From Bradyrhizobium betae (GTDB lineage: Bacteria; Pseudomonadota; Alphaproteobacteria; Rhizobiales; Xanthobacteraceae), in assembly GCF_004123905.1 (NCBI RefSeq), contig NZ_MZXW01000037.1, positions 1-64,000 on the forward strand: a stretch of 64,000 nt of DNA, read 5' to 3'. Positions 34,088 through 43,988 of the stretch are shown here, one piece after another. How positions within the stretch are numbered: position 1 is the first letter of the stretch; every line of letters starts with the position of its first letter. The notes under the pieces are model-generated. The model saw only the letters and a list, made by a program, of their open reading frames with translations. It did no database searches and was not told where the DNA came from. Position numbers and translations under genes: made by a program.

Positions 34088-35155
34088 TGTTGCCGGCTTG
34101 TGCGGCTGGGCTTTCTTGCCATCCGACTTGTCCGCTGGCGCGGAGGACTTCTCCGCGGCTTCGTCATCAGCGCCCTCTTTTGTTTCAGGCTTGGCCGCGA
34201 CCTCGCGCGGCGGCGCCTCCTCGGGCCGTTCTGCCGGCAAGAGCGGTGCGACCTGCGGCAGGGGATCCCAGACGTTCCACTGGCAGATCCGGTAGTCGTT
34301 GCGCCGCTGCGCGAGATCGAGATGGATATGGTCCTCGTGGTACCAGTCCGAGCCCGGGCCGAGCACGGTCGAAAAGCGCGAGCAGACCGAATGCAGCACG
34401 CGCTCGCGCACGTCGCGCGACATGGTCCGGTCGGTCAGGCCGATCGACTGCCCGTTGGCGAGCTTGATGGCGCGAACGTCGAGGGCGTTGGCCTTGCCGT
34501 GCTCGGACAGCATGGCGCCAACGATGCGGTTGCGGCCGCGGCACTCGAAGCTGTCGAAATTGTCGAGATCGCTGATGGTCGAGCCGAGGCTCGTGGCCAG
34601 CGGCACCATGTCCTTGCGCACCCAATCGGCGATCGCGGACGCCATGGTGCAGCGGAGGATCGCTGCAGGCTTGACCGCCGCCTTGCGCTTGTCCGGCAGC
34701 ACGATGGCCTCGAGCCGCACCAGATCCTCGCCGCCGCAGGCGCCGGGACCGTGGATGTCAGGTATGGAGGGGGCGATCGCGATCTCCTCAGTCAGCGCGA
34801 GCCGGCAGGCCGAAAGCTGCTTCTCTGGCGGCGGTGCAGCCTCGGCGGGCTTGTTGCCGCCGGGCTTGTCGGGAGACGACGGCTTCCCCTCAGCCTCCGG
34901 GGCGGCCTCGTCAGTTGCTTTGGGAGCCTCCTCCGGGCGGGGTTTTGGTAGCGGTATCCTGGCAGAATGAACCGTTTTACGCGGCCGTGGTGCACCAAGA
35001 CCAAAGATATCGAGCGGCGCGGCATATTTTCGCGCCTCCGCCCGATCCGCGAGCACAAGCGATAGCCCCAGCGCAGCGGTAACCATTGCCGCGCCGGCGG
35101 ACATATAGCCGCGACAAGACCATTTGCGGCGAAACTCCGGCAGGCTAAAACTCAT
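34073..35155 (-). CDS. Extensin-like C-terminal domain protein, exported
   Basis: A 360-residue protein. An N-terminal membrane or signal segment (about 22-42) is followed by a Pro/Ala/Lys-rich linker (about 60-125). The extensin-like C-terminal domain (about 130-305) has CRLALTEEIAIAPSI, a LSEHGKANALDVRAI segment near 230 and SDWYHEDHIHLDL near 286, reminiscent of the metal-binding His/Asp residues of D-Ala-D-Ala peptidase folds. The last 60 residues are again charged and low in complexity, ending KKRR. It probably acts in the periplasm on cell wall material. The start MSFSLPEFRRK is preferred over an upstream in-frame ATG at 35188. Confidence 0.82.
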   Translation of the reverse strand: MSFSLPEFRRKWSCRGYMSAGAAMVTAALGLSLVLADRAEARKYAAPLDIFGLGAPRPRKTVHSARIPLPKPRPEEAPKATDEAAPEAEGKPSSPDKPGGNKPAEAAPPPEKQLSACRLALTEEIAIAPSIPDIHGPGACGGEDLVRLEAIVLPDKRKAAVKPAAILRCTMASAIADWVRKDMVPLATSLGSTISDLDNFDSFECRGRNRIVGAMLSEHGKANALDVRAIKLANGQSIGLTDRTMSRDVRERVLHSVCSRFSTVLGPGSDWYHEDHIHLDLAQRRNDYRICQWNVWDPLPQVAPLLPAERPEEAPPREVAAKPETKEGADDEAAEKSSAPADKSDGKKAQPHKPATKKRR

Positions 35156-35220
35156 GACAATTCTTTGGCCCAACGCTGAGAGCGACAACCCGCCCAGCGA
35201 ATTCTCGGAGGAACGACCGA

Positions 35221-36849
35221 ATGCTTGGTTTGATGCAAGACTGGCCCCTGCTCTGCCACCGGATCATCGAACACGCCGCCAGGATTCATGGCAAGCAGGA
35301 GGTCGTCACGCGATCGGTCGAGGGACCGATCCATCGCACCACCTATGGCGAAATCCACAAGCGCGCGCTTAAGGTCTCGCAGGTGCTGGAACGCGACGGC
35401 ATCAAGCTCGGCGATCGCGTCGCAACGATCGCCTGGAACACCTGGCGCCATCTCGAAGTCTGGTACGGCATCATGGGCATCGGCGCCATCTGCCATACCG
35501 TCAATCCCCGCCTTTTCCCCGAGCAGATCGCCTGGATCATCAACCATGCGCAGGACCGCATCGTGATGACCGACATCACCTTCGTTCCGGTCCTGGAGAA
35601 GATCGCCGACAAGCTGCCGAGCGTGGAACGCTACATCGTGCTCACCGACAAGGCGCACATGCCTGAGACCACGCTGAAGAATGTGGTCGCCTACGAGGAC
35701 TGGATCGCGGAGGCCGACGGCCAATTCAAATGGAAGGACTTTGACGAGAACACGGCAGCCGCGATGTGCTACACGTCGGGCACCACGGGCGATCCGAAGG
35801 GTGTGCTGTACTCGCATCGCTCCAACGTGCTGCACGCGCTGATGGCCAACAATGTCGACGCGCTCGGCACCAGCGCATCCGAGACAATGCTGCCGGTGGT
35901 TCCGCTGTTCCACGCCAACAGCTGGGGCATCGCCTTCTCCGCGCCCTCGCAGGGCACCAAGCTGGTGATGCCCGGCGCCAAGCTCGACGGCGCCTCGGTC
36001 TACGAGCTGCTCTCGACCGAGAAGGTGACGCACACCGCCGGCGTGCCGACGGTGTGGCTGATGCTGCTCCAGCACATGGCCGCCAACAATCTGAAGCTGC
36101 CGGATTTGAAGATGGTGATCTGCGGCGGCTCGGCGATGCCGCGCTCGATGATCAAGGCCTTCCTCGACATGGGCTCGAACGTCCGCCACGCATGGGGCAT
36201 GACCGAGATGAGTCCGATCGGCAGCGTCGCGGCGCTGAAGCCGCCGTTCCAGAACGCGACCGGCGATGCCAAGCTCGACGTGCTCCAGATGCAGGGCTAT
36301 GCGCCCTTCGCGGTCGAGATGAAGATCACCGACGATGCCGGCAAGGAATTGCCGTGGGACGGCACGACCTTCGGCCGCCTCAAGGTCTCCGGCCCGGCCG
36401 TCGCCAAGGCCTACTTCCGCATCGATGCCAACATTCTCGACGAAGAAGGCTTCTTCGACACCGGCGACGTCGCGACCATCGACGAGGCCGGCTATATGCG
36501 GATCACCGACCGCTCCAAGGACGTGATCAAGTCCGGCGGCGAGTGGATCTCCTCGATCGACCTCGAGAACCTCGCGGTCGGCCATCCCGCCGTGGCGGAG
36601 GCCGCCGTGATCGGCGTATTCCATCCCAAATGGGACGAACGGCCGCTGCTGATCGTGCAGCTCAAGCAGGGCCAGCAGGCCAGCCGCGAGGACATCCTGA
36701 AATACATGGACGGCAAGATCGCCAAATGGTGGATGCCGGACGACGTCGCCTTCGTCGACGGCATTCCGCATACGGCCACGGGAAAGATCCTGAAGACGGC
36801 CCTGCGCGACCAGTTCAAAGATTACCGCTTCCCGAACGCGGCGGCGTAA
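35221..36849 (+). CDS. Fatty acyl-CoA synthetase (AMP-binding)
   Basis: A 542-residue adenylate-forming ligase that activates a fatty acid to its CoA thioester. CYTSGTTGDPKGVLYSHRS near residue 183 is the AMP/P-loop motif, AWGMTEMSPIGS near 325 is the second core motif, and GFFDTGDVATIDEAGYM near 411-427 with the later TGKILKT near 520 (catalytic Lys) complete the family. It resembles the medium/long-chain type found next to acyl-CoA dehydrogenases. It is divergent from the extensin-like gene and about 160 bases upstream of a DUF1499 gene. Confidence 0.93.
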   Translation: MLGLMQDWPLLCHRIIEHAARIHGKQEVVTRSVEGPIHRTTYGEIHKRALKVSQVLERDGIKLGDRVATIAWNTWRHLEVWYGIMGIGAICHTVNPRLFPEQIAWIINHAQDRIVMTDITFVPVLEKIADKLPSVERYIVLTDKAHMPETTLKNVVAYEDWIAEADGQFKWKDFDENTAAAMCYTSGTTGDPKGVLYSHRSNVLHALMANNVDALGTSASETMLPVVPLFHANSWGIAFSAPSQGTKLVMPGAKLDGASVYELLSTEKVTHTAGVPTVWLMLLQHMAANNLKLPDLKMVICGGSAMPRSMIKAFLDMGSNVRHAWGMTEMSPIGSVAALKPPFQNATGDAKLDVLQMQGYAPFAVEMKITDDAGKELPWDGTTFGRLKVSGPAVAKAYFRIDANILDEEGFFDTGDVATIDEAGYMRITDRSKDVIKSGGEWISSIDLENLAVGHPAVAEAAVIGVFHPKWDERPLLIVQLKQGQQASREDILKYMDGKIAKWWMPDDVAFVDGIPHTATGKILKTALRDQFKDYRFPNAAA

Positions 36850-37011
36850 GGCCAGCGTATGAACGTCATTCTGGGGGGGCGCGATGAGCCGACCCGGGAT
36901 GACGGGCCGTAACAACCCGGCAACTCTTGAATTTGCCGCTGGGCCGTGGTCTCAACGGCCCATCGTCGCGCCAGATCGGCTGGCCTTCAAAACCCCGGCA
37001 GAACCCACCCG

Positions 37012-37866
37012 ATGGCCCGCAGGTTTTCCGCTCCCTATCAGACGGAGCCCGTGTCCAGCCTCGCGAGCTGGGCGCGCAATCTGGCGGTGTTCGCGGTGGT
37101 GGCGGTGGTGGTGTCGATCATCATCGTCCGTTTCGGCTTTCTGGAGCCGAAGCCCGCGGTCGTCACCTTCTTCGGCGGGCTGGCTATTGCCGCGCTCTCG
37201 ATCCTGTTCGGCCTCGCCGGCTTTGCCGCGATCTGGCAGAACGGCTCGCGCGGCATGGCCCGCATCCTGATTGCCTTCCTGATCGACGGTGCGATCCTCG
37301 CCTACCCCGCCTATCTCGCCCTGCAATACCGCAAGCTGCCGGCGATCCACGACATCACCACCGATCCGATCGACCCGCCCCGCTTCGACGCGCTGGCGCG
37401 CCTGCGCACCGGCGACGGCGCCAACACGGCCGTTTACGCCGGCCTCTATTCGGCCGAGCAGCAGCGTCAGTTCTATCCTGATATCGAGCCGATCGAGCTC
37501 GAGATTCCGGTCGACCGCGCCTATGCGATTGCGCTCCAGCTCGTCAACAAGCGCAAATGGCTTGTCATCGACGAGCGCTCGCCGCAGCCGCCGCGCCGCA
37601 TCGGCCGCATCGAGGCCGTGGCGCGCACGCCGATCATGGGTTTTCGTGAGGACATCTCGATCAGGGTCGTGCCTGACGGCGACGATTCCCGCGTCGATAT
37701 CCGTTCTGCCTCGCGCTATTTCGACAGCGACCTCGGCAGCAACGCCGCGCGCGTGACAAAATTCATCGACGATCTCAACACGGCGGCGGACGCTGATGCG
37801 CTCAAGCCGGTGAAGAAGACGCCGGTGGCGCCGCCGAAGGCGCCTGCGAAGACGGTGAAGAAGTGA
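37012..37866 (+). CDS. DUF1499 family membrane protein
   Basis: A 284-residue protein. Three hydrophobic segments lie in the first 105 residues (about 23-42, 54-73, 84-104), followed by the DUF1499 domain (about 115-260) with ARTPIMGFREDISIRV and SRVDIRSASRYFDSDLGSNAARV. The C-terminus is Lys/Pro/Ala-rich (PVAPPKAPAKTVKK). The biochemical role of DUF1499 is unknown. The ATG at 37012 is the first consistent start; upstream frame is not protein-like. Confidence 0.85.
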   Translation: MARRFSAPYQTEPVSSLASWARNLAVFAVVAVVVSIIIVRFGFLEPKPAVVTFFGGLAIAALSILFGLAGFAAIWQNGSRGMARILIAFLIDGAILAYPAYLALQYRKLPAIHDITTDPIDPPRFDALARLRTGDGANTAVYAGLYSAEQQRQFYPDIEPIELEIPVDRAYAIALQLVNKRKWLVIDERSPQPPRRIGRIEAVARTPIMGFREDISIRVVPDGDDSRVDIRSASRYFDSDLGSNAARVTKFIDDLNTAADADALKPVKKTPVAPPKAPAKTVKK

Positions 37867-37873
37867 CGGCGGG

Positions 37874-38797
37874 CTAGGCGCCCGTCATCCTGTATGTCCC
37901 GCCAATCACGGGATCGCCATCGGTTGCCACCACGCCGCGGGCAACCAGATCTTCCAGATGCGCCAGCACGGAATAGCCGGCGGCCGTCGTCAGCCTGGGA
38001 TCGATGCCGATATAGATCGCGCGCACCATGGTCGGGATGTCGGTCTCGCCCTTGGCGAGGCGATGCAGGATCGAGGCCTCGCGCGCCTTGCGGTGGCGGA
38101 TCAGGAAGCGCACGAAACGCGGGCCGTCCGGGATTTCCGGACCGTGGCCGGAGAAATACAGATCCTCATCGCGCGCGGCGAGCCGGTCGAGCGAATCCAT
38201 GTAGTCGATCATCGAGCCGTCGGGGGGCGCCACGATCGAGGTCGACCAGCCCATCACGTGATCGCCGACGAAATTGAACTTTCGCTCCGGCCAGGCGAAG
38301 GCGAGATGGTTGGCGGTGTGGCCGGGCGTCGCCACGGCCTCGAGCCGCCAGCCGTCGCCTTCGACGACGTCGCCATGGGCAATCCTGATATCGGGCACGA
38401 AGTCGCGGTCTGAGCCGGATTCCGGATTGTGCTTCTCGCTCTCGAAGCGCGGGCGCGAGGCGCGGTGCGGGCCTTCGGCATAAACCGGCGCGCCGGTCGC
38501 CTGCTTGATCCGTGGAGTGTTCGGCGAATGGTCGCGGTGGGTGTGGGTGACGAAGATATGACTCACCGTCTCGCCGCTGACAGCATCGAGCAGCGCTTTC
38601 GCGTGCGCCTCGTCGTCCGGACCGGGATCGATGATCGCGACCTTGCCGGTGCCCACGATGTAGCTGACCGTGCCGGTGAAGGTGAACGGGCTCGGATTGT
38701 TACAGAGCACACGCCGCACACCAGGGCGGACTTCCTCGACGACACCTGCTTTAAGCGGAAAATTGCGGTTGAACGGGACGTCGTCGTTGTCGGACAT
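37874..38797 (-). CDS. MBL-fold metallo-hydrolase
   Basis: A 307-residue metallo-beta-lactamase-fold hydrolase. THTHRDHSPN near residue 100-109 is the HxHxDH zinc motif, further ligands are in ATPGHTANHLAF near 160 and FVGDHVMGW near 176, and the late His is in FSGHGPEIP near 216. The C-terminal winged-helix-like part (about 260-305) is found in LACTB2-like enzymes, which are endoribonucleases or thioester hydrolases. The substrate is unknown. It is convergent with the DUF1499 gene. Confidence 0.88.
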   Translation of the reverse strand: MSDNDDVPFNRNFPLKAGVVEEVRPGVRRVLCNNPSPFTFTGTVSYIVGTGKVAIIDPGPDDEAHAKALLDAVSGETVSHIFVTHTHRDHSPNTPRIKQATGAPVYAEGPHRASRPRFESEKHNPESGSDRDFVPDIRIAHGDVVEGDGWRLEAVATPGHTANHLAFAWPERKFNFVGDHVMGWSTSIVAPPDGSMIDYMDSLDRLAARDEDLYFSGHGPEIPDGPRFVRFLIRHRKAREASILHRLAKGETDIPTMVRAIYIGIDPRLTTAAGYSVLAHLEDLVARGVVATDGDPVIGGTYRMTGA

Positions 38798-38821
38798 GGC
38801 TTGCTCATACCTTGCTGACTT

Positions 38822-38931
38822 CGTCATGCCCGGCCTTGTGCCGGGCATCCACGTCTTCGCTCGAGCTAAGACGTGGATGGCCGGGACATCTGGCGCGAAG
38901 ACGCGCTTCGCGCTTTTGCCCGGCCATGACG
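38822..38931. repeat. Palindromic extragenic element (CGTCAT...ATGACG type)
   Basis: The outer arms CGTCATGCCCGG and CCGGCCATGACG are inverted copies, as are CATCCACGTCTT and AAGACGTGGATG inside. GCCCGGCcttgtGCCGGGC is a local hairpin. It lies between two minus-strand genes. Confidence 0.75.
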
Positions 38932-38956
38932 CAATTCCACGCCGAAGTACCTTTGC

Positions 38957-40171
<1,215 letters not shown>

Positions 40172-40309
40172 GAAAACGTCCTTTCGTCTGGTTCCGTCAA
40201 AATTTGCCCGACAAACTAAAGCGCCGCGGCAACAAGTGCAATTGCGTTGCAGATGGATGGGGTCTGCGTGAATCCCGGGGATGCGAAGCGCAAGCCCGGG
40301 ATGACAGCG

Positions 40310-41386
40310 CTAACTCTCGAGCTGCTCGTTGGCGACGATCTCGATGCCGAAGCCCGACAGGCCCTTGTAGTCATGCACCGAGGAGGTGAGATGGCGGATC
40401 GAGGTGACGCCGAGATCGCGCAGGATCTGCGCGCCGACGCCGACTTCGCGCCACTGACGGTTGCGGTCGGCCTCGGTCGCGCTCTCGTCCGGCAGTGCCG
40501 ACACCGGGACGCCGGCCGCGCCGTCGCGCAAATAGACCAGCACGCCGCGGCCGGACTTTTTGAAGTGCTCCAGCACCGCTGCCATGCGCTTGTGGCCCGT
40601 GAAAATGTCCTTGACGATGTTCGGCTTGTGGAAGCGCGTCAGCACGTTCTTGCCGTCTCCGACGCCGTTATAGACGAAGGCGACGTGGGCGATGGAATCG
40701 AACGGTGAGCGGTAGGCATAACCCTGCAAGGGGCCGATCGGGCTTTCGGTGACGAAGGTCGCGACCCGCTCGATCAGTTTTTCGCGCGCCTGCCGGTACG
40801 CAATCATGTCGGCGATGGTGACGTGCTTGAGCTTGTGCCTGGCGGCGAACTGCGCGACCTGCTCGCCCTTCATCACGCTGCCGTCGTCGTTCATCAGCTC
40901 GCTGATGACGCCGACCGGCGGCAGGCCGGAGAGCTTGCAGAGGTCGACCGCGGCCTCGGTATGGCCGGAGCGCAGCAGCACGCCGCCGTCCTTGGCGATC
41001 AGCGGGAAGATGTGGCCGGGCCGGGCAAAGTCGTTGGCGCCGACATTGGGATTGGACAGCGCGCGGCAGCACGAGGCGCGCTCTTCGGCCGAAATGCCGG
41101 TGCCGCCGTCGGGCTTGTAGTCGATCGAGACCGTGAACGCGGTGGTGTGGGCGGAATCGTTATGGGCGACCATCGGATCGAGCCGCAGCCGGCGCGCGTC
41201 CTCGGTGGTCACAGGCGCGCAGACGATGCCGGAGGTATGGCGGATGATGAACGCCATTTTCTCCGCGGTGCAGAGCGAGGCGGCGACGATCAGATCGCCC
41301 TCGCCCTCGCGGTCCTCGTCGTCGGTGACGACCACGAGCTCACCCCGGGCAAAGGCCTGCAGGACTTCCTGAACGCTATCGGGCAT
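40310..41386 (-). CDS. ribB: 3,4-dihydroxy-2-butanone-4-phosphate synthase with degenerate GTP cyclohydrolase II domain
   Basis: A 358-residue riboflavin-pathway enzyme. The N-terminal RibB domain (1-205) is complete, with the acidic loop DDEDREGEGDL near residue 22-32, and makes 3,4-dihydroxy-2-butanone 4-phosphate from ribulose 5-phosphate. The C-terminal 150 residues align with GTP cyclohydrolase II, but the zinc-ligand segment GDVFxSxRCDCG is absent and no suitable cysteines remain, so the second activity is probably lost. This RibBX arrangement occurs in other alphaproteobacteria. No FMN riboswitch is convincing upstream. Confidence 0.92.
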   Translation of the reverse strand: MPDSVQEVLQAFARGELVVVTDDEDREGEGDLIVAASLCTAEKMAFIIRHTSGIVCAPVTTEDARRLRLDPMVAHNDSAHTTAFTVSIDYKPDGGTGISAEERASCCRALSNPNVGANDFARPGHIFPLIAKDGGVLLRSGHTEAAVDLCKLSGLPPVGVISELMNDDGSVMKGEQVAQFAARHKLKHVTIADMIAYRQAREKLIERVATFVTESPIGPLQGYAYRSPFDSIAHVAFVYNGVGDGKNVLTRFHKPNIVKDIFTGHKRMAAVLEHFKKSGRGVLVYLRDGAAGVPVSALPDESATEADRNRQWREVGVGAQILRDLGVTSIRHLTSSVHDYKGLSGFGIEIVANEQLES

Positions 41387-41573
41387 TTCCCAATCTCTAT
41401 CGGTTATGAGCCGGAGGCTTAGCCGGACGCCTTAGCCCGACTTGGGCCGGGGCGCTAGTGTCCTGGACGCAACCACATATTCCGGGCAGCGGACCTGCCG
41501 AGGGACGGGCTTGCACCGAAGATACCAGGGATATAGGCGCGGCCGGCGCGGGCAGAAGGCCGCCGGGCCGCGG

Positions 41574-43304
41574 TCAGGGCAGCACTTCACGCCGCTCGCC
41601 AAGCCGCTGATCGAGCTCGGCCCGCTTGTCGGCCAGAAGGCCGGCCTGGGCGGCTTCGATCACGGTAAACAGCTCATGAGCGTCGCTGAGCCGGGTCACC
41701 GTAACGTAGCTGGCGCCGGCCTCGTAGAGCTCGCCGACATCCGACAAGAGATCGGCCGTGGCGACGATCATGGCGGTCGGGTTCAGGGTGCGGACGTGGC
41801 GGACCAGCTTCTCGTTGCTGGCGCCCTTCAGAAGCGCATCCGGCACGCTGAGGATGATCATCTCGGACTTGCCGATTCCGGCATGGAGCAGCGTATCGGC
41901 GCTGCTGATGTCGCCATAGATCACGTGCAAACCGCGCGAGAGCAGCGTCTGATACACATTGGGGTTGAAGTCGATCACGGTGATCTGCTCTAGCAGCACC
42001 GGGGCCTGCCGTTCGATCTCGGCCAAAAGCGCGCTCGCCGCACGGAAAAAGCCGAGGATGACGATCCGGCGCGCCTCGCCATGGCCGCCCTCATGCCCTT
42101 CCTCGGCATGGCCGTTGCCATGGTCGAGGTCGCGCAGGCCGATCCGCTTCAACGGGCCGATCGCCCAGCGGGTGATCTCGTCGCTGCGGCTCATCGCGAA
42201 GGTCGAGAGCACCGCCAGCACCACGAAGGCGAAGGAGGCCGCGTTCGCCGTCTCGGCTGCGATGTGGTGGTCGGAGACGCCGGTCTGGATCACCACCAGG
42301 GAGAACTCGGAGATCTGCGCGAGGTTGAGGGCCGGCAGCAGGCTCGCACGCAGCCCCTGCTTCATCAGATAGAGCGGAGCAAAGGTGGTGACGAGGCGGC
42401 TCACCACCGTGAACGCCGCGATCATCAGCGCAAGCCCGATCACGGAAAGGCCGGGCACGGGAATGGTCATGCCCAGCGCGACGAAGAACAGCGTGATGAA
42501 GAAGTCGCGCAGCGTGGTGACCTTGGCGGTGACGTCGAGCGCGTAGGGAAAGGTCGAGAGCGAGACGCCGGCGATCAGCGCGCCCATCTCGCGTGACAGC
42601 GACAACTGCTCGGCGGTCTCGGCGACGAGGAAGCACCAGGCGAGCGCGCCGAGCAGGATCAGCTCGGGACGGCGCGCGATCTGGTGAAACAGGCGCGGCA
42701 GCACATAGCGGCTGACCAGCAGCGCGGCGGCGACCAGCACCGCGACGCGGCCGATCGAGATCAGGATGACGCCGATTTCGAGATTGGCGAGGCTCGGCTG
42801 CACCGCCAGGAACAGGATGGCGAAGATGTCCTGGAGCACCAGCACACCGAGCGTGATGCGGCCGGGCAGCGTGTCGAGCTCGCGTTTCTCGTAGAGCACC
42901 TTGACGATGATGACGGTGCTCGACAGCGCACAGGCGACGCAGAGATAGACCGCATCGAAATGCCCGCCGCCGAGCGACAGCCCGATGCCGATGAAGAACA
43001 GCCCCCCGAGCAGGCAGCCGCCGAGCAGCTGGCCACCCGCCGCGAACAGGATCACCTTGCCCGCCCGCACGATCTTCTTCAGGTCGATCTCCAGGCCGAT
43101 CATGAACAGCATGAAGATCAGGCCAAGCTCGGAGATGACGCTGATCGATTCCTGTGACTTAACCCAGCCGGCCCCGAATGGACCTATGCAGAAGCCGGCG
43201 ATAAGGTAGGCCAGGATCAATGGTTGCCGGGAAAAATGGGCGAGCAGGCCCAGCATCCAGGCAAACAGAATACAGAGAGTGATGTCGCGAATGAGCTCGT
43301 GCAT
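41574..43304 (-). CDS. CPA2 cation:proton antiporter with TrkA-N domain (Kef/YbaL-like)
   Basis: A 576-residue membrane protein with about 12 helices in the first 385 residues and a cytoplasmic regulatory domain behind. GLEIDLKKI near 80 and the exchange-core segment with SREMGALIAGVSLS near 240 are typical CPA2 features. The C-terminal TrkA-N domain (about 405-530) starts RIVILGFFRAASALL, where the usual GxGxxG nucleotide motif is degenerate, so NAD(H) binding may be altered. A His/Gly/Glu-rich stretch (GNGHAEEGHEGGHG) precedes it. It should exchange K+ or Na+ for protons. The ATG of MHELIRDI is the family-like start. Confidence 0.88.
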   Translation of the reverse strand: MHELIRDITLCILFAWMLGLLAHFSRQPLILAYLIAGFCIGPFGAGWVKSQESISVISELGLIFMLFMIGLEIDLKKIVRAGKVILFAAGGQLLGGCLLGGLFFIGIGLSLGGGHFDAVYLCVACALSSTVIIVKVLYEKRELDTLPGRITLGVLVLQDIFAILFLAVQPSLANLEIGVILISIGRVAVLVAAALLVSRYVLPRLFHQIARRPELILLGALAWCFLVAETAEQLSLSREMGALIAGVSLSTFPYALDVTAKVTTLRDFFITLFFVALGMTIPVPGLSVIGLALMIAAFTVVSRLVTTFAPLYLMKQGLRASLLPALNLAQISEFSLVVIQTGVSDHHIAAETANAASFAFVVLAVLSTFAMSRSDEITRWAIGPLKRIGLRDLDHGNGHAEEGHEGGHGEARRIVILGFFRAASALLAEIERQAPVLLEQITVIDFNPNVYQTLLSRGLHVIYGDISSADTLLHAGIGKSEMIILSVPDALLKGASNEKLVRHVRTLNPTAMIVATADLLSDVGELYEAGASYVTVTRLSDAHELFTVIEAAQAGLLADKRAELDQRLGERREVLP

Positions 43305-43371
43305 GCCAAATTGGTCCGTTTTGCCGCACCCTAGAGACAGGTTGCGGCGCGGCAAGCGAGCAATTCGTCAC

Positions 43372-43899
43372 ATGCGGATCGTGCTCTGGCTGATAGCCCT
43401 GCTCGGTCCGTTCGCGCCCGCCGCGCCTGTGGCCGCGCAGTCCAAGGTCAATATCGAGCAAAACTTTGCCGAATCGCTGACGGCGCTGCCAAAGGAGGAG
43501 CTCGCGGTGTCGGGCGGGTTCTACGTGCCGGCCTATTCCAGCGTTGCGATGAGCCAGGGCAAGCTGCGCGTCGACTTCTCGGTGACGCTGAGCGTTCACA
43601 ACGCCTCCGAGACGCAAGCACTGGTGGTCAAACGCATCGCCTATTTCGACACTGCGGGCAAGCAGGTCGAGAGCTACCTGAAGGCGCCGGTGGCGCTCAA
43701 GCCGCTCGCCACCGTCTCGATCTTCATTCCGACCGACGACGTGCGCGGCGGGACCGGGGCCAATTTCCTCGTCGACTGGGCTGCCACGGGCGAGATCGCC
43801 GAGCCCGTGGTCGAGGCCTTGATGGTTGGCGGCGTCGCCAATGCGCATTACGCTTTCATCAGCCAAGGACGTCCGACGAGGACGGCCGGCAAAAAGTAA
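43372..43899 (+). CDS. DUF3124 family exported protein
   Basis: A 175-residue protein with a signal peptide (about 1-22, ending PVAAQS). The DUF3124 domain (about 45-160) contains GGFYVPAYSSVAM, VTLSVHNASETQ and SIFIPTDDVRGGTGANFLVDW. Its role is unknown. The gene's last codons and stop fall inside the first copy of a 33-base tandem duplication (43870-43937). Confidence 0.85.
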   Translation: MRIVLWLIALLGPFAPAAPVAAQSKVNIEQNFAESLTALPKEELAVSGGFYVPAYSSVAMSQGKLRVDFSVTLSVHNASETQALVVKRIAYFDTAGKQVESYLKAPVALKPLATVSIFIPTDDVRGGTGANFLVDWAATGEIAEPVVEALMVGGVANAHYAFISQGRPTRTAGKK

Positions 43900-43937
43900 G
43901 GCCCGTCCGACGAGGACGGCCCATCAAAAAGTAAGGC
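43870..43937. repeat. Tandem duplication at the end of the DUF3124 gene
   Basis: CGTCCGACGAGGACGGCC through the stop and GTAAGGC (43870-43902) is repeated almost exactly at 43904-43937 with small changes in the middle. Each copy includes CAAAAAGTAAGGC, so a second TAA is duplicated. A GGCCGGC/GCCGGCC hairpin follows at 43939-43957. Confidence 0.85.
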
Positions 43938-43988
43938 AGGCCGGCACCAAGCCGGCCGCTCAACAAGAACAAAACGAGGAACGCTCCC

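Noticed and set aside
41513..41530. GGTATCTTCGG on the minus strand upstream of ribB, like the start of an FMN riboswitch
   Set aside because: The following conserved parts of the FMN aptamer (GGCAGGGTGAAATTCCC, ACCGGCGGT, the 3' GATGGGAGAAG) are not present in the next 140 bases, so the match is probably chance.
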